64,000 bases of DNA from Niveispirillum lacus (GCF_002251795.1 NZ_NOXU01000024.1:124001-188000), one strand, 5' to 3'. Positions 54,672 through 64,000 are shown, counted from the first letter of the stretch. Notes: a model not told the origin generated them from the letters alone. Made by a program: numbers and translations.

Positions 54672-54919
54672 CGATATATCTCCCGACGGTTGCCGACCCT
54701 GGTGATCGTGACCGTCATCACGCCATTGTCGATCTGATACAGCGCGCGCCAATCCCCATGCCGGATGCGACCGTCACCATCGCCGAACGACTTGGCCCAT
54801 GCATGCCGAGCATAGGGATCGGCGGCGAACAGGTGCAATTTACCCAGCATTGCCATCGCATCGTGCTTCGGCATGCTCCGCAGGGTCTTTTGCGCGCCTG
54901 ACAGGATAATCAGCTTCAT
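54668..54919 (-). CDS. RelE/HigB-like toxin
   Basis: 83 aa. Family pattern KLIILSGAQKTLRSMPKHDA near the start and the core DGDGRIRHGDWRALYQIDNG with VMTVTITRVGNRREIYR at the end, like RelE/ParE-superfamily mRNA interferases or gyrase inhibitors; catalytic activity is not predictable. Toxin precedes antitoxin as in higBA. ATG 54919 is 2 nt from the palindrome; ATG 54928 inside the palindrome is an alternative. Confidence 0.8.
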   Translation of the reverse strand: MKLIILSGAQKTLRSMPKHDAMAMLGKLHLFAADPYARHAWAKSFGDGDGRIRHGDWRALYQIDNGVMTVTITRVGNRREIYR

Positions 54920-54921
54920 CA

Positions 54922-54952
54922 CCACCATCTTCGCCAATAGCGAATATGGTGG
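54922..54952. promoter_or_regulatory. Operator palindrome of the toxin-antitoxin operon
   Basis: Outer CCACCAT (54922-54928) pairs with ATGGTGG (54946-54952); inner TTCGC (54930-54934) pairs with GCGAA (54940-54944) around a 5-nt centre. Only one position between arms is mismatched. It lies directly upstream of the toxin ATG, overlapping the translation start region, the position for autoregulation by the antitoxin. Confidence 0.75.
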
Positions 54953-54964
54953 CAAGCGACAAAA

Positions 54965-55573
54965 CTAACCCCGCACGCGCAGCCCTGCCGCCAGCGTTTC
55001 CACCAGTTCGGCCATCATCACTTCCGGGTCGGCACTGCTGACCGGGGCCAGGTTGCCGGACACGATACCTTCGACCAAGCCGTTCACGGCGGCCCAGGTG
55101 GTGGCAGCGGCGCGTTCCAGCCGGTCGGGGCTGGCGTTGGGAATCAGGGGCGTTACCGCCATCTCAATCCCCCGGCGCAGGCGCACGATGCGCTCCAGCA
55201 GCCAGTCGGGCAGGGGTTCGGTCAGGACCGGCGGGCGGTTATCGATTAGGGTCTGGAACAGATTCAGGTTAGAGCGCGCGAAGGTCAGATAGGCATTGGC
55301 CAGAGCCAGAAGACGGGTTTCAACCGCAGCGTCAGGGGGTACGGCATCATCTGCTGCCTTCATCACCACCTGCAACCGGTCCAGCAACTCCGCATTCAGG
55401 TGCAGGCGCACCGTATCGAGATTGGGATAGAGATTGTAAAGCGTCCCGACAGAACAACCCACAGCCTGGGCCAAAGTCCTGGCTGTCAGCGCGGCCAAAC
55501 CATGGTCGGCGACCAACTTGCGCGCCTCATGCAGGACGGCTTTGGCGAGTTCGGCGCGGGGCTGACGGCTCAT
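54965..55573 (-). CDS. TetR-family transcriptional regulator
   Basis: 202 aa. HTH with ARKLVADHGLAALTARTLAQ and AVGCSVGTLYNLYPNLDTVR; the ligand domain has LANAYLTFARSNLNLFQTLI and ends with an AVNGLVEGIVSG helix. Target unknown; it is divergent to sucA with 245 nt between, so control of sucA is possible but unproven. The start ATG 55573 is preferred to the frame extension to 55609. Confidence 0.87.
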   Translation of the reverse strand: MSRQPRAELAKAVLHEARKLVADHGLAALTARTLAQAVGCSVGTLYNLYPNLDTVRLHLNAELLDRLQVVMKAADDAVPPDAAVETRLLALANAYLTFARSNLNLFQTLIDNRPPVLTEPLPDWLLERIVRLRRGIEMAVTPLIPNASPDRLERAAATTWAAVNGLVEGIVSGNLAPVSSADPEVMMAELVETLAAGLRVRG

Positions 55574-55818
55574 CGGCGATTTTTCCCTGACTTTCCCTGG
55601 ATTTGACACCGGTCGCCACTATGTTTAGCACGGATGTCTTGTTTTCAATCGACCTTTGTCCGGATGGTCATGCTACCCGTGCTCACGGCAAAAGGCTGCC
55701 ACGGCAGACCTGCATGTTGATGACACCGCTGCACTGACGTAAAACCGTCGCGGATTTTCAAGCCTTTGCACCCGGCCCCGGCGATCCAACGTCGCGGCCT
55801 TTCCGACCGGAACCCCAA

Positions 55819-58758
55819 ATGGCCCCCTACGATCAAGCCCCGAGCGAGCGCCTGTCCTTCCTCTTCGGCGCCAACGGCACCTTCATCGCGGAACTTTACG
55901 CCCGTTACCGGCAGGACCCGAATTCGGTCGATGCCAGTTGGCAGTCCTTCTTCGCCGAGATGGGCGATGACGGCCACGCCATCCTGGCCGAACTGAACGG
56001 CGCCTCATGGGCGAAGGCCACCGCCAAGGTGATTGGGGCCGCTGACCCGGACGCCCCTCCGCCGGCTAAGCCGGGCAAGGGTGACAAGGCCGCGCCGACT
56101 CCGGCGGCTGCCGCCCCCGTCGTGCAGGGCTTCACCGCCGACCAGGTCCGCGCTGCCCAGTTGGACAGCCTGCGCGCCCTGATGCTGATCCGGAACTATC
56201 GCGTACGCGGTCATCTGCTGGCCAAGCTGGACCCGCTGGGCATGGACAAGCGGGCCGAGCATGCCGAGCTCGATTACCGCCATTACGGCTTCACCGAGGC
56301 CGATCTGGATCGTCCGATCTTCATCAACAATGTGCTGGGGATGGAGACCGCCACCCTGAGGCAGATTGTCGATGCCCTTCAGCGGACCTATTGCGGCTCG
56401 ATCGGCGTCGAGTTCATGCATATCCAGGACCCCGAGCAGAAGGCCTGGATTCAGGAGCGGATCGAGGGCATCCGCAACCAGACCGACTTCACCGTCAATG
56501 GCAAGAAGGCCATCCTGCAGCGCCTGACGGCCGCCGAAGGGTTTGAGCGCTTCTGTCAGGTGAAGTGGACGGGCACCAAGCGATTCGGCCTGGAAGGCGG
56601 CGAAGTGCTGGTCCCCGCCATCGAACAGGTCATGAAGCGCGGCGGCCAGATGGGCCTGAGGGAAATTGTGCTGGGCATGGCCCATCGCGGTCGCCTGAAC
56701 GTGCTGGCCAATGTCATGGGCAAGCCCTTCAAGGCCATCTTCAGCGAGTTCCAGGGCAATCCCGCCAACCCCGAAGACGTGCAGGGGTCCGGCGACGTGA
56801 AGTACCATATGGGTACCTCCAGCGACCGTGACTTTGATGGCAACACCATCCACCTGTCCCTGTCGCCCAACCCGTCGCATCTGGAAGTCGTGAACCCGGT
56901 TGTCTGTGGCCGCGTGCGCGCCAAGCAGTGCCAGATCTCCGGTCAGGTGCCGCCCTCGGACGAAAGCCGCTCCAACGTGCTGGGCGTGCTGCTGCATGGT
57001 GACGCGGCCTTCGCGGGCCAGGGTCTGGTGCCGGAAACGCTGCTGCTATCCGAACTGAAGGGGTACCGCACCGGCGGCATCATCCATTTCATCATCAACA
57101 ACCAGATCGGTTTCACCACCGCCCCGCAGTACAGCCGTTCCGGCCCGTACCCGACGGAAGTGGCTAAATCGATCCAGGCCCCGATCTTCCATGTGAATGG
57201 CGACGATCCCGAAGCCGTTATCCATGTCAGCCGCATCGCCATCGAATTCCGACAGAAGTTCCTGAAGGATGTCGTGGTCGATATCGTCTGTTACCGCCGC
57301 CAGGGCCACAATGAAGGCGACGAGCCGGCATTCACCCAGCCGCTGATGTACAAGACCATCGCCAAGCAGACCACCACCCGCGCGCTTTATGCGCAGCAGT
57401 TGGTGAAGGAGGGCGTGATCACCCAGGCGGAAGGCGATGCCTATGTCGCGGAATTCAATGCCCAGATGGAGCAGGAATTCCAGGCCGCCACCTCTTACAA
57501 ACCGAACAAGGCAGACTGGCTGGAAGGCAAATGGTCTGGCCTGACCCCGGCCCCTGCCGATGTGGCGCGCGGCAGCACGGCCGTTGGCCTGGATGTGCTG
57601 AAGGAAGTGGGGCTGGCGCTGTGCAAGACGCCGGATGACTTCAGTGTCAATTCCAAGGTCGCACGCCAGCTCAAGGCCAAACAGGAAGCCATCTTGACGG
57701 GTCAGGGCATCGATTGGGCCACGGCGGAAGCCCTGGCTTTCGGTACCCTTCTGGTTGAGGGCAATCCGGTCCGTCTGTCGGGTCAGGATGTGGGCCGCGG
57801 CACCTTCTCGCACCGCCACTGCGTGCTGGTCGATCAGGTGAACGAGAACAAGTTTGTTCCCCTGAATCATGTCCGTCCGGGCAATCAGGCCAGCTTTGAA
57901 GTCCATGACAGCCCGCTGTCCGAAGCCGCCGTTCTCGGCTTTGAATATGGCTTCTCGCTGACCGAACCGCATGCGCTGACCATCTGGGAAGCGCAGTTCG
58001 GCGACTTCGTGAACGGGGCCCAGGTTATCATCGACCAGTTCATCAGCTCTGCCGAATCGAAGTGGCTGCGCATGTCCGGTCTGGTCATGCTGTTGCCGCA
58101 TGGCATGGAAGGCCAGGGTCCGGAACACAGCTCCGCCCGCCTGGAGCGCTTCCTGCAGGGTTCGGCGGAGGATAACTGGCAGGTCTGCAACATCACGACG
58201 CCGGCCAATTACTTCCACGCGCTGCGCCGGCAAATTCGCCGCGACTTCCGCAAGCCGCTGATCGTGATGTCGCCGAAGTCGCTGCTGCGTCACAAGCTGT
58301 GCGTCTCGCCGCTGGACATGTTCTCCGCTGATCAGACCTTCCACCGTGTTCTCTATGAAACCGGCGTCGATCTGGTCGCCAATGACAAGATCCGCCGCGT
58401 CGTCATCTGCTCCGGTAAGGTCTATTACGACCTGTATCAGGAGCGGGAGAACCGGGGCATCAAGGACATTGCCATCGTCCGTCTGGAACAGCTTTATCCG
58501 TTCCCCGGCGACGCGCTGGCTTTGGAACTGGCCAAGTACCCGAATGCCGATATCGTCTGGTGTCAGGAGGAATCGGAGAATCAGGGTGGCTGGCTGTTCG
58601 TCGACCGCCGGATCGAGAAGGTGCTGACCAGCATCGGCCACAAGGCGGGCCGTCCGAAATATGCGGGCCGTCCGGATTCGGCCGCTCCCGCCACCGGCAT
58701 GCTGAAGCGCCACAACCAGGAGCAGGCAAAGCTGCTGGACGAAGCGCTGACAGTCTGA
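55819..58758 (+). CDS. sucA: 2-oxoglutarate dehydrogenase E1 component
   Basis: 979 aa thiamine-diphosphate subunit oxidatively decarboxylating 2-oxoglutarate and transferring succinyl to lipoate of E2. The N-terminal segment ([20 protein letters not shown]) and [17 protein letters not shown] are typical, the active-site region [40 protein letters not shown] and the E1 end region ([20 protein letters not shown]) are present. It is 55 nt upstream of sucB. No sucC/D or lpd gene follows. Confidence 0.97.
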   Translation: MAPYDQAPSERLSFLFGANGTFIAELYARYRQDPNSVDASWQSFFAEMGDDGHAILAELNGASWAKATAKVIGAADPDAPPPAKPGKGDKAAPTPAAAAPVVQGFTADQVRAAQLDSLRALMLIRNYRVRGHLLAKLDPLGMDKRAEHAELDYRHYGFTEADLDRPIFINNVLGMETATLRQIVDALQRTYCGSIGVEFMHIQDPEQKAWIQERIEGIRNQTDFTVNGKKAILQRLTAAEGFERFCQVKWTGTKRFGLEGGEVLVPAIEQVMKRGGQMGLREIVLGMAHRGRLNVLANVMGKPFKAIFSEFQGNPANPEDVQGSGDVKYHMGTSSDRDFDGNTIHLSLSPNPSHLEVVNPVVCGRVRAKQCQISGQVPPSDESRSNVLGVLLHGDAAFAGQGLVPETLLLSELKGYRTGGIIHFIINNQIGFTTAPQYSRSGPYPTEVAKSIQAPIFHVNGDDPEAVIHVSRIAIEFRQKFLKDVVVDIVCYRRQGHNEGDEPAFTQPLMYKTIAKQTTTRALYAQQLVKEGVITQAEGDAYVAEFNAQMEQEFQAATSYKPNKADWLEGKWSGLTPAPADVARGSTAVGLDVLKEVGLALCKTPDDFSVNSKVARQLKAKQEAILTGQGIDWATAEALAFGTLLVEGNPVRLSGQDVGRGTFSHRHCVLVDQVNENKFVPLNHVRPGNQASFEVHDSPLSEAAVLGFEYGFSLTEPHALTIWEAQFGDFVNGAQVIIDQFISSAESKWLRMSGLVMLLPHGMEGQGPEHSSARLERFLQGSAEDNWQVCNITTPANYFHALRRQIRRDFRKPLIVMSPKSLLRHKLCVSPLDMFSADQTFHRVLYETGVDLVANDKIRRVVICSGKVYYDLYQERENRGIKDIAIVRLEQLYPFPGDALALELAKYPNADIVWCQEESENQGGWLFVDRRIEKVLTSIGHKAGRPKYAGRPDSAAPATGMLKRHNQEQAKLLDEALTV

Positions 58759-58813
58759 CCCGCGCTGCCCTCCCTCCTCGACAAAGATCATCCAAACACG
58801 AAGGCCACAGATT

Positions 58814-60040
58814 ATGGCGACGGAAATCAAGGTGCCCACGCTGGGCGAATCGGTCTCGGAAGCGACGGTTGCCCGCTGGCTCAAGAAGGTCGGCGACGCG
58901 ATCAATGTCGATGACGCCCTGGTGGAATTGGAAACCGACAAGGTCACCCTAGAGGTTAATGCCTCCGCGGCCGGTACGCTGGCCGAAATCGTGGCCGCCG
59001 AAGGTGCGAATGTTGCTGTCGGCGCCCTGCTGGGTGTGATCGGTGAGGGCGCGGGCGCTGCCACCGCTCCGGCCGCCGCGCCGGTTGCCCCGGTTGCCCC
59101 GGTGGCGGCCGCTGCCCCTGCCCCGGCGGCGGTTGTTTCTGCCCCGGTGATGCCGGCCGCCGCGAAGATCGCCGCTGATAACGGCATCGATACCGGCGCC
59201 ATCGCCGGCACCGGCAAGGATGGCCGCGTGACCAAGGGCGATGTCCTGGCCGCCATCGAAACACCGAAGGCCGCGTCGGCCCCGGTCGCCGCTCCGGCAC
59301 CCAAGGCTGCCCCGGCCCCGTCGGGCCCGCGCGCCAAGGCCGACCGCGAAGAGCGGGTGCGGATGACCCGCCTGCGTCAGCGCATTGCCGAGCGTCTGAA
59401 GGAAGCGCAGAACACTGCCGCCATGCTGACCACCTTCAACGAGGTGGACATGACGAACGTGATCGCCATGCGCAACCAGTTGAAGGACGCGTTCGAGAAG
59501 AAGCATGGGGTGAAGCTGGGCTTCATGTCGTTCTTCGTGAAGGCTTGCCTTGTCGCGCTGAAGGAACTGCCCGCCGTTAACGCGGAGATCGACGGCACGG
59601 ATCTGGTCTACAAGAACTATTACGATATCGGTGTCGCCGTGGGCACGCCGCAGGGTCTGGTGGTTCCCGTCGTCCGTGATGCCGACAAGCTGTCCTTCGC
59701 CGGCGTGGAAAAGACTATTGCCGACCTGGGCAAGAAGGCCCGCGACGGCAAGCTGTCGATGGAAGATTTGTCGGGCGGCACCTTCACCATCTCCAACGGT
59801 GGTGTCTATGGTTCGCTGATGTCGACCCCGATCCTGAACACCCCGCAGTCGGGCATTTTGGGCATGCATAAGACCATGGACCGTGCCGTGGTTGTGAATG
59901 GCAAGGTCGAGGTCCGCCCGATGATGTATTTGGCTTTGTCCTACGATCACCGCATCATCGATGGCCGCGAGGCCGTGACCTTCCTGGTCCGCGTCAAAGA
60001 ATGCATCGAGAATCCGGAACGCATCCTGCTGGATGTCTGA
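58814..60040 (+). CDS. sucB: Dihydrolipoyl succinyltransferase (E2 of 2-oxoglutarate dehydrogenase)
   Basis: 408 aa. Lipoyl domain with the lipoylated Lys in [14 protein letters not shown] (about residue 43), an Ala/Pro linker, the E3-binding domain ([20 protein letters not shown]) and the catalytic domain with [20 protein letters not shown]. Accepts the succinyl group on CoA. It is followed by a strong terminator and no lpd gene. Confidence 0.96.
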   Translation: MATEIKVPTLGESVSEATVARWLKKVGDAINVDDALVELETDKVTLEVNASAAGTLAEIVAAEGANVAVGALLGVIGEGAGAATAPAAAPVAPVAPVAAAAPAPAAVVSAPVMPAAAKIAADNGIDTGAIAGTGKDGRVTKGDVLAAIETPKAASAPVAAPAPKAAPAPSGPRAKADREERVRMTRLRQRIAERLKEAQNTAAMLTTFNEVDMTNVIAMRNQLKDAFEKKHGVKLGFMSFFVKACLVALKELPAVNAEIDGTDLVYKNYYDIGVAVGTPQGLVVPVVRDADKLSFAGVEKTIADLGKKARDGKLSMEDLSGGTFTISNGGVYGSLMSTPILNTPQSGILGMHKTMDRAVVVNGKVEVRPMMYLALSYDHRIIDGREAVTFLVRVKECIENPERILLDV

Positions 60041-60095
60041 TCATGGTCGGTTGAGGGCTCAGCCTTCAGCCGAGCAAAACCAGCATCATGGAAAA

Positions 60096-60122
60096 GGCCG
60101 CCCCACCCAGGGCGGCCTTTTT
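60096..60122 (+). terminator. Rho-independent terminator of sucAB
   Basis: GGCCGCCC (60096-60103) pairs with GGGCGGCC (60110-60117) across a 6-nt loop, followed by TTTTT (60118-60122). AAAA precedes the stem. Confidence 0.9.
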
Positions 60123-60163
60123 CATGACGGCGGGTCAACGCACGACGACGTGCACTGGTTCTG

Positions 60164-60826
60164 TCAGGCCCGGATAAACGGGTTCAGCCAGCGCATAAAG
60201 CGGCCGGTCAGACGCAGAGGTGCATCGGTGAAGGCCAGGCAGATACAATCACCATCATCATCCGCAATCGGACGATGATCAACGCTGGTGTCGGTAGAGG
60301 CGAAATCACCGCGCAAGTAATGACCGCTACCGTCGGTGAACCCCCCTTGCAGCACCAGAGTGAATTCATCGCCATGATGGGTGTGCTGCGGCATGCCCAT
60401 GCCAGATCGAATGCGCATCATGCGCACCGCCCCACCAGAACAGGAGAGCTCGCATTCATGCAGGCCAGGGATGGTGCGCCGCCAGCGGATCGTGTCGACA
60501 TCGCCACCAATATAGGAGCGTAACGGTTCCGGCAGCACAGGGTTATGGCCTGGAGGTACCTGACGACGGCGGGGCGCCTCAGCCAGCGGCGGACCATCGA
60601 GACGGGCCAGCACATCGGCCAGCAGACCAGTGCTGACCGGTGTGGCAGCGCTGCTGTCAGACAGCAGGGCACCGCCGATGGCTTCCATCCCCGCCACTTC
60701 TGCGCGGCACCGTGGGCACAGGGCCAGGTGGGTAGCAACCACGAGGCTCGGGGCTTCCGCCAATGTGCCCGCGGCGTAGGCCAACAACAGATCCGGACCG
60801 GGGTGATGATGTGGGATGTGGTTCAT
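60164..60826 (-). CDS. chrR: ChrR-type anti-sigma factor
   Basis: 220 aa. The zinc-binding N-terminal anti-sigma domain has HLALCPRC (H33, C37, C40; HxxxCxxC), with the MNHIPHHH start as extra histidines. A C-terminal cupin-like domain (PQHTHHGDEFTLVLQGGFTD) matches ChrR. It would hold RpoE inactive until singlet oxygen or other oxidants release it. It overlaps rpoE by 4 bp, and its fold is cytoplasmic. Confidence 0.9.
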   Translation of the reverse strand: MNHIPHHHPGPDLLLAYAAGTLAEAPSLVVATHLALCPRCRAEVAGMEAIGGALLSDSSAATPVSTGLLADVLARLDGPPLAEAPRRRQVPPGHNPVLPEPLRSYIGGDVDTIRWRRTIPGLHECELSCSGGAVRMMRIRSGMGMPQHTHHGDEFTLVLQGGFTDGSGHYLRGDFASTDTSVDHRPIADDDGDCICLAFTDAPLRLTGRFMRWLNPFIRA

Positions 60827-61407
60827 AGTGTTTCCCCCGCGGGGTCATCGCCGGCCATGGCCTTGCGTAGGCGGGCCAGCGCCAGGCGCAGCCGCGATTT
60901 CACGGTGCCCAGCGGTAGCCGCCGTTCTTCCGCGATGGCGCTGTGCGCCTTGTCCTCGAAATAGGCCATCTTCAACAAATCCGCCTGCTCGGGCGGCAGG
61001 GACCGGATTGCCCGGTGCAATGCCGCCGTCTGTTCCTCTGCCAGCATCGTGTCCATTGATCCGTCTGCCTCGTCCGGCACCAGGGCCGGGTCATTCGGAT
61101 CGAATGTCGGACGCCGATCGCGCCGCAACCGATCAATACGCCGGTTACGGGCGATCGCAAAAATCCAGGTCCCAGCCGCAGCCAGCCGCGGGTCGAAGGT
61201 CTCGGCCCGCTGCCAGACCGTGACCATCACGTCCTGGATTGTCTCCTCCGCCGCCCCTGCTTCCATACCTGCACGCAGCAGGAACGATTTCAGCCGAGGG
61301 GCGAAGTGATGGAACAGGGTGACGAAGGCTTGACGATCCCGTTGCCGCGCAACACGCAGTAACAGGTCATTCAGCCGGTCTACCTCGGCTCTGTCGTCGG
61401 CTTGCAT
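60823..61407 (-). CDS. rpoE: ECF sigma factor RpoE (ECF11, ChrR-linked)
   Basis: 194 aa. Region 2 carries FVTLFHHFAPRLKSFLLRAG with VMVTVWQRAETFDPRLAAAG and TWIFAIARNRRIDRLRR; region 4 is LPPEQADLLKMAYFEDKAHS then AIAEERRLPLGTVKSRLRLA. The cognate anti-sigma chrR is coupled downstream. RpoE-ChrR controls singlet-oxygen and photo-oxidative responses in relatives such as Rhodobacter. Start MQADDRAEVDRL is chosen over upstream codons that lack family similarity. Confidence 0.92.
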   Translation of the reverse strand: MQADDRAEVDRLNDLLLRVARQRDRQAFVTLFHHFAPRLKSFLLRAGMEAGAAEETIQDVMVTVWQRAETFDPRLAAAGTWIFAIARNRRIDRLRRDRRPTFDPNDPALVPDEADGSMDTMLAEEQTAALHRAIRSLPPEQADLLKMAYFEDKAHSAIAEERRLPLGTVKSRLRLALARLRKAMAGDDPAGETL

Positions 61408-61523
61408 ATCCGGCGGTCTGATCCTGCTGGCGGCAAGAACAGTCCGCGCGGTGGCCGTTCCACCGCGCCTGGACTGCCCGAGCACGCCCGGACTATAGAG
61501 GCCACCTTGTTCCATGCCAATGG

Positions 61524-61550
61524 ATACGAAGGATGGGGCTGCCTGGATCA
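61524..61550 (-). promoter_or_regulatory. Candidate RpoE autoregulatory promoter
   Basis: On the minus strand TGATCC (61545-61550) is followed after 16 nt by CGTAT (61524-61528), reading toward rpoE and ending about 117 nt before its ATG. ECF11 promoters are remembered as TGATC with a CGTA-type -10 about 16-18 nt later. No second match was noticed near other genes in the window. Confidence 0.5.
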
Positions 61551-61578
61551 CCGGCAAGAGCGCGGGAAGAAGATTTTT

Positions 61579-62598
61579 TTAATCCGCCGCCACACCCGTC
61601 CACCGTGGTGGCCAGGGCCGGTCATAAAGTGGGCGTTCTGGCGCATGCAGCCCATGATGAATGGCCAGATCCAGCACCCAATCGAGATACATCTCGATCA
61701 TGCCGGCGACATGGAATGCGGGGCAACCCGTATAGAGTCGGTCATTCCCCGTGCTGAACGGCGTAATCGACCGCCCGTCCAGACGCAAGCGGATACCCTC
61801 GGGCGCGTGTTCGATACGGAACGCACAGGCTTCGCCCGTTGTGGGGTTCACCGCACTTTCGCCCTCCGGCTCCAATTTGGACGCGTGCAGGAAGGTGACA
61901 ATCATGCCCAAACTGCCGGCGGCGAGCGTTTTCAACTCCTTGCGGCTGCGCCACATCGCATCACGCCAGGGCTGGACCGGCAGGTCCAGCCCCAGATGCA
62001 GTGAAGCCTCCACGAGGCTGAAACACATATGCAGGGCTGTATTGCTGCCAGTCTTGGAGATGGAGACCATGTCATGGTCAGCACGGGCGTAGAGGGCCGA
62101 GCCTTTGAAGAAGCCCTGGGCAAACCGGGCCATGCGGGCAAACGGACAGGTCGGTAGGGGCTTGTCAACCAGGCTGAGGGCCCATTCATCCAACACCTGG
62201 TTCAGGCTGATACAGGCCTGGGCGCGCAGCCAGTTCAGTTTCTGCTGCTGTGACAGGCCAGCGGGCAAGGCGGCGAAGGGACCGGTGCCGGCGAGGCGGG
62301 CGGCCTGCATATGGCCCTGCAACCGGTCGCGCAGATCGTGAAACAAGAAAGACAGGAACAGATTGCCCTTCACCCTGTCACGGTTATCCGACGTCAGCGG
62401 TGTTCCGTCTTCCAGCAGCGTGTCGATACCCTGGGCATCGCCACCACGCCGGGTGAGCCAATCCAGGATCGCCCCCACGCCCAGGCGGGACAGTCCGGCC
62501 CGGACATGGGCCAGCCGGTATTGCTGGGCGAAGCTGCCATCGACTTCCGTTTGGCCGTCACCGGAAGAGAGAAAATGGATATGTGCGCCGCCGTCCAT
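61579..62598 (-). CDS. Protein of unknown function in the rpoE neighbourhood
   Basis: 339 aa soluble protein. Contains MDGGAHIHFLSSGDGQTEVD at the start, ACISLNQVLDEWALSLVDKP and a Cys-containing patch CPFARMARFAQGFF in the middle, and ends WPPRWTGVAAD. No transmembrane, signal or recognised catalytic motif. ATG 62598 has GGGGGG 6 nt upstream. A T7 run (61574-61580) lies at its stop. Reads toward rpoE on the same strand, so it could belong to the regulon, but this is only location. Confidence 0.65.
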   Translation of the reverse strand: MDGGAHIHFLSSGDGQTEVDGSFAQQYRLAHVRAGLSRLGVGAILDWLTRRGGDAQGIDTLLEDGTPLTSDNRDRVKGNLFLSFLFHDLRDRLQGHMQAARLAGTGPFAALPAGLSQQQKLNWLRAQACISLNQVLDEWALSLVDKPLPTCPFARMARFAQGFFKGSALYARADHDMVSISKTGSNTALHMCFSLVEASLHLGLDLPVQPWRDAMWRSRKELKTLAAGSLGMIVTFLHASKLEPEGESAVNPTTGEACAFRIEHAPEGIRLRLDGRSITPFSTGNDRLYTGCPAFHVAGMIEMYLDWVLDLAIHHGLHAPERPLYDRPWPPRWTGVAAD

Positions 62599-62766
62599 GG
62601 TGGCCCCCCGCTGCTGAACACGGGGGTAGCAAAGCAAGGGGCGGGCCAGAGAAGGTGGTTATAGGCGTTTCAGAGGGTTAGCGGATAGCCGCGCGTTGCA
62701 TCCTGCAAGTCCCCTTGCCCTTTGCCAGGAACACGGCGCTTTTTGCCGGGTGGATTCTGCCCTGGC

Positions 62767-62961
62767 TCACGGTCTGTCGGGGATTGGCCGGCCCAAGCGG
62801 GCCCAGACGGCCCGACGTTCGTCAGGGGTCATCACGCCCCACCGCATGATCTCCTCCAGCAGCCGTTTGCAGCCCAAGCAAGATTGGCGCTTACGGTCCA
62901 GGTCGCAACGACGGATGCAGGGGCTGGGGACATAATCCTGCGGTTCGGATGTTTCCATCAT
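62767..62961 (-). CDS. DUF1289 domain protein
   Basis: 64 aa. Cys-rich SPCIRRCDLDRKRQSCLGCK followed by RLLEEIMRWGVMTPDERRAV is the DUF1289 signature, with four Cys that probably bind zinc or iron. Function unknown. It overlaps the flavoprotein gene by 4 bp. Confidence 0.88.
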   Translation of the reverse strand: MMETSEPQDYVPSPCIRRCDLDRKRQSCLGCKRLLEEIMRWGVMTPDERRAVWARLGRPIPDRP

Positions 62962-63971
62962 CCCACCCCCATGGCGGCAGCCAGCCGGGCACCGCTGACA
63001 AAGGCGGCTTCAGCCCGCGCATCCAGACACCAGTCGCCACAGACCCCGATGCAAAGTGCTGCATCCCACAGGAACCCGTCGGCCAAAGGGAGCGTCGGCA
63101 GAGCATATCGCCAGCGGTGGGCTGCCGAAAAGGCCGGATCACCCGTAATCCCCGTTGCCGCCCGGAAAGCGGACAACAGGGTCGCCCCCACCTGGTCGGC
63201 ATCCTGTTCCAGGTGACGGATGGACCAGTCCGGGGACGCATGGGCCACAAAGGTGGCGCGCTGCCCCCGCCCGGGCTTGGTCCCGTCATGGGCGATCCAG
63301 GACAGGGGCCGGTCATCGCCCCCGGCCCCTGCGACAAAAGCCGCATCCCACGACAGGGATAGGGGCTGATCAAATCCCAGCATCAAGGCCCAGCAGGGCG
63401 CCATTACGGCGGCATCGGCCCGGACAGCCAGGGCGGGTGCCACCGGGCGCAGCAGGTCGGACGCCTGCACCGACGGCATGGCCAACACCAGCCGGGCGAA
63501 CGGCCCCGCGCTGGTCCCGTCCTCCATCTGCAACAACCAGCGCCCCGGCGCCCCGGCGATATGGACGATGCGGGTACTGAAATGCGGACGGGCTGCTTCC
63601 GGCAGAAGGGCAATCAGGCCCTGGATTATGCCGTTCATACCGGGCACGCCGACATAGCGTTCGACCCCGTGCGGCACTGTGCTGCCATCGGGATGCAGGC
63701 GCACGATCCGGCCGTCCCAAGGGGCCGCCTGTCCACTGGCCCGCAGCTTGTCCATCACTGCCTTGAAACCATCATCGCGCACTGTCACGAACTGCCCGCC
63801 ATGGTCGAAACGCCAATCCCCGGAACGGCGTGATGACAGCCGGCCGCCGGGCCCCCGCCCCTTGTCGAACAGGGTTACCGGCAGGCCGAGCGTTGTCAGC
63901 GACAGGGCCGCAGACAGTCCGGCCAAGCCGGCGCCGATGATGGCGGTGGGGTAGGGGGAGCCGTTTGTCAT
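62958..63971 (-). CDS. Renalase-like NAD(P)/FAD oxidoreductase
   Basis: 337 aa. FAD motif TAIIGAGLAGLSAALSLTTL (about residues 9-28), followed by FDKGRGPGGRLSSRR with the GGR motif; later DHGGQFVTVRDDGF and a C-terminal ICGVCGDWCLDARAEAAFVS-like end (LCIGVCGDWCLDARAEAAFV). The group includes renalase-like oxidases. No signal peptide. Substrate unknown. Same direction as the DUF1289 gene, 4 bp overlap, and next to the rpoE region. Confidence 0.87.
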   Translation of the reverse strand: MTNGSPYPTAIIGAGLAGLSAALSLTTLGLPVTLFDKGRGPGGRLSSRRSGDWRFDHGGQFVTVRDDGFKAVMDKLRASGQAAPWDGRIVRLHPDGSTVPHGVERYVGVPGMNGIIQGLIALLPEAARPHFSTRIVHIAGAPGRWLLQMEDGTSAGPFARLVLAMPSVQASDLLRPVAPALAVRADAAVMAPCWALMLGFDQPLSLSWDAAFVAGAGGDDRPLSWIAHDGTKPGRGQRATFVAHASPDWSIRHLEQDADQVGATLLSAFRAATGITGDPAFSAAHRWRYALPTLPLADGFLWDAALCIGVCGDWCLDARAEAAFVSGARLAAAMGVG

Positions 63972-64000
63972 GGAGATGCCCTGGTTTGCGGTGCCGCCGG

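Noticed and set aside
57046-59337. 763-aa open frame opposite sucA/sucB
   Set aside because: Antisense shadow spanning two real genes and their gap.
1-64000. CRISPR arrays, rRNA, tRNA and complete insertion sequences
   Set aside because: No spaced direct-repeat array, no rRNA signature, no cloverleaf with conserved T-arm, and no transposase gene or terminal inverted repeats were recognised by reading.

Overview
This is a chromosomal window from a high-GC Gram-negative bacterium, almost certainly an alphaproteobacterium. I infer the Rhodospirillales/Azospirillaceae neighbourhood from several lineage markers: a class I lysyl-tRNA synthetase, a Suv3-like RNA helicase, a DUF4167 protein, rpsT directly upstream of dnaA, a ScfR-type regulator beside isocitrate lyase, and an RpoE-ChrR pair. 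The genus cannot be fixed from sequence reading alone. Most of the window is ordinary, densely coding chromosome with a few accessory insertions.

Layout. 1-2665: the end of a podovirus-like structural cassette (small phage protein tail, portal, Bbp19-like protein, scaffold) that stops where a capsid gene would be expected. 2703-6062: DUF3052-like gene and ScfR-type regulator, divergent from isocitrate lyase (aceA). 6063-10419: structured intergenic RNA, a 45-aa ORF, a flavin amine oxidase and a thiamine-diphosphate 2-oxoacid decarboxylase, together a plausible amino acid to aldehyde (Ehrlich or indole-pyruvate type) route. 10553-14770: the nadA-nadB-nadC operon with two tandem operator-like palindromes; the 3' end of nadC is repeated 616 bp downstream, and a small secreted-protein gene lies between the copies. 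15086-27497: housekeeping genes (DUF2125-like protein, Suv3-like helicase, prmC, VOC protein, DUF4167 protein, mutM, aroA, amidohydrolase, class I amidotransferase, lolA-like, carbonic anhydrase).

27636-40174: a large propeller-GGDEF diguanylate cyclase, LysE and MscS-type membrane proteins, a sulfite-oxidase-like molybdoenzyme, a 28-aa ORF with its own ribosome site and hairpin, RNase R, a small membrane protein, LysRS and a fatty-acid hydroxylase. 40443-43886: rpsT, a 0.6-kb non-coding gap with DnaA-box-like sites, dnaA and a periplasmic binding-protein-like gene. 43962-46813: a type II restriction-modification pair with a BsuBI/PstI-type nuclease. 46814-54282: ArsR-SRPBCC pair, glycerophosphodiesterase, an ACT-domain pair divergent from an Lrp regulator, a MmyB-type regulator divergent from a methyltransferase, a cyclophilin and a secreted alpha/alpha-barrel-like protein. 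54279-54952: a RelE/HigB-like toxin and Xre antitoxin behind a large palindrome. 54965-60122: TetR regulator, sucA and sucB. 60164-63971: ECF sigma factor RpoE with anti-sigma ChrR, a 339-aa unknown, DUF1289 and a renalase-like flavoprotein.

The most interesting items are the nadC-tail duplication, the amine oxidase/decarboxylase locus with its microORF and operator, the PstI-type restriction system, the toxin-antitoxin operator, and several microproteins and structured RNAs without a clear function. No CRISPR array, rRNA, tRNA or complete insertion sequence was recognised.
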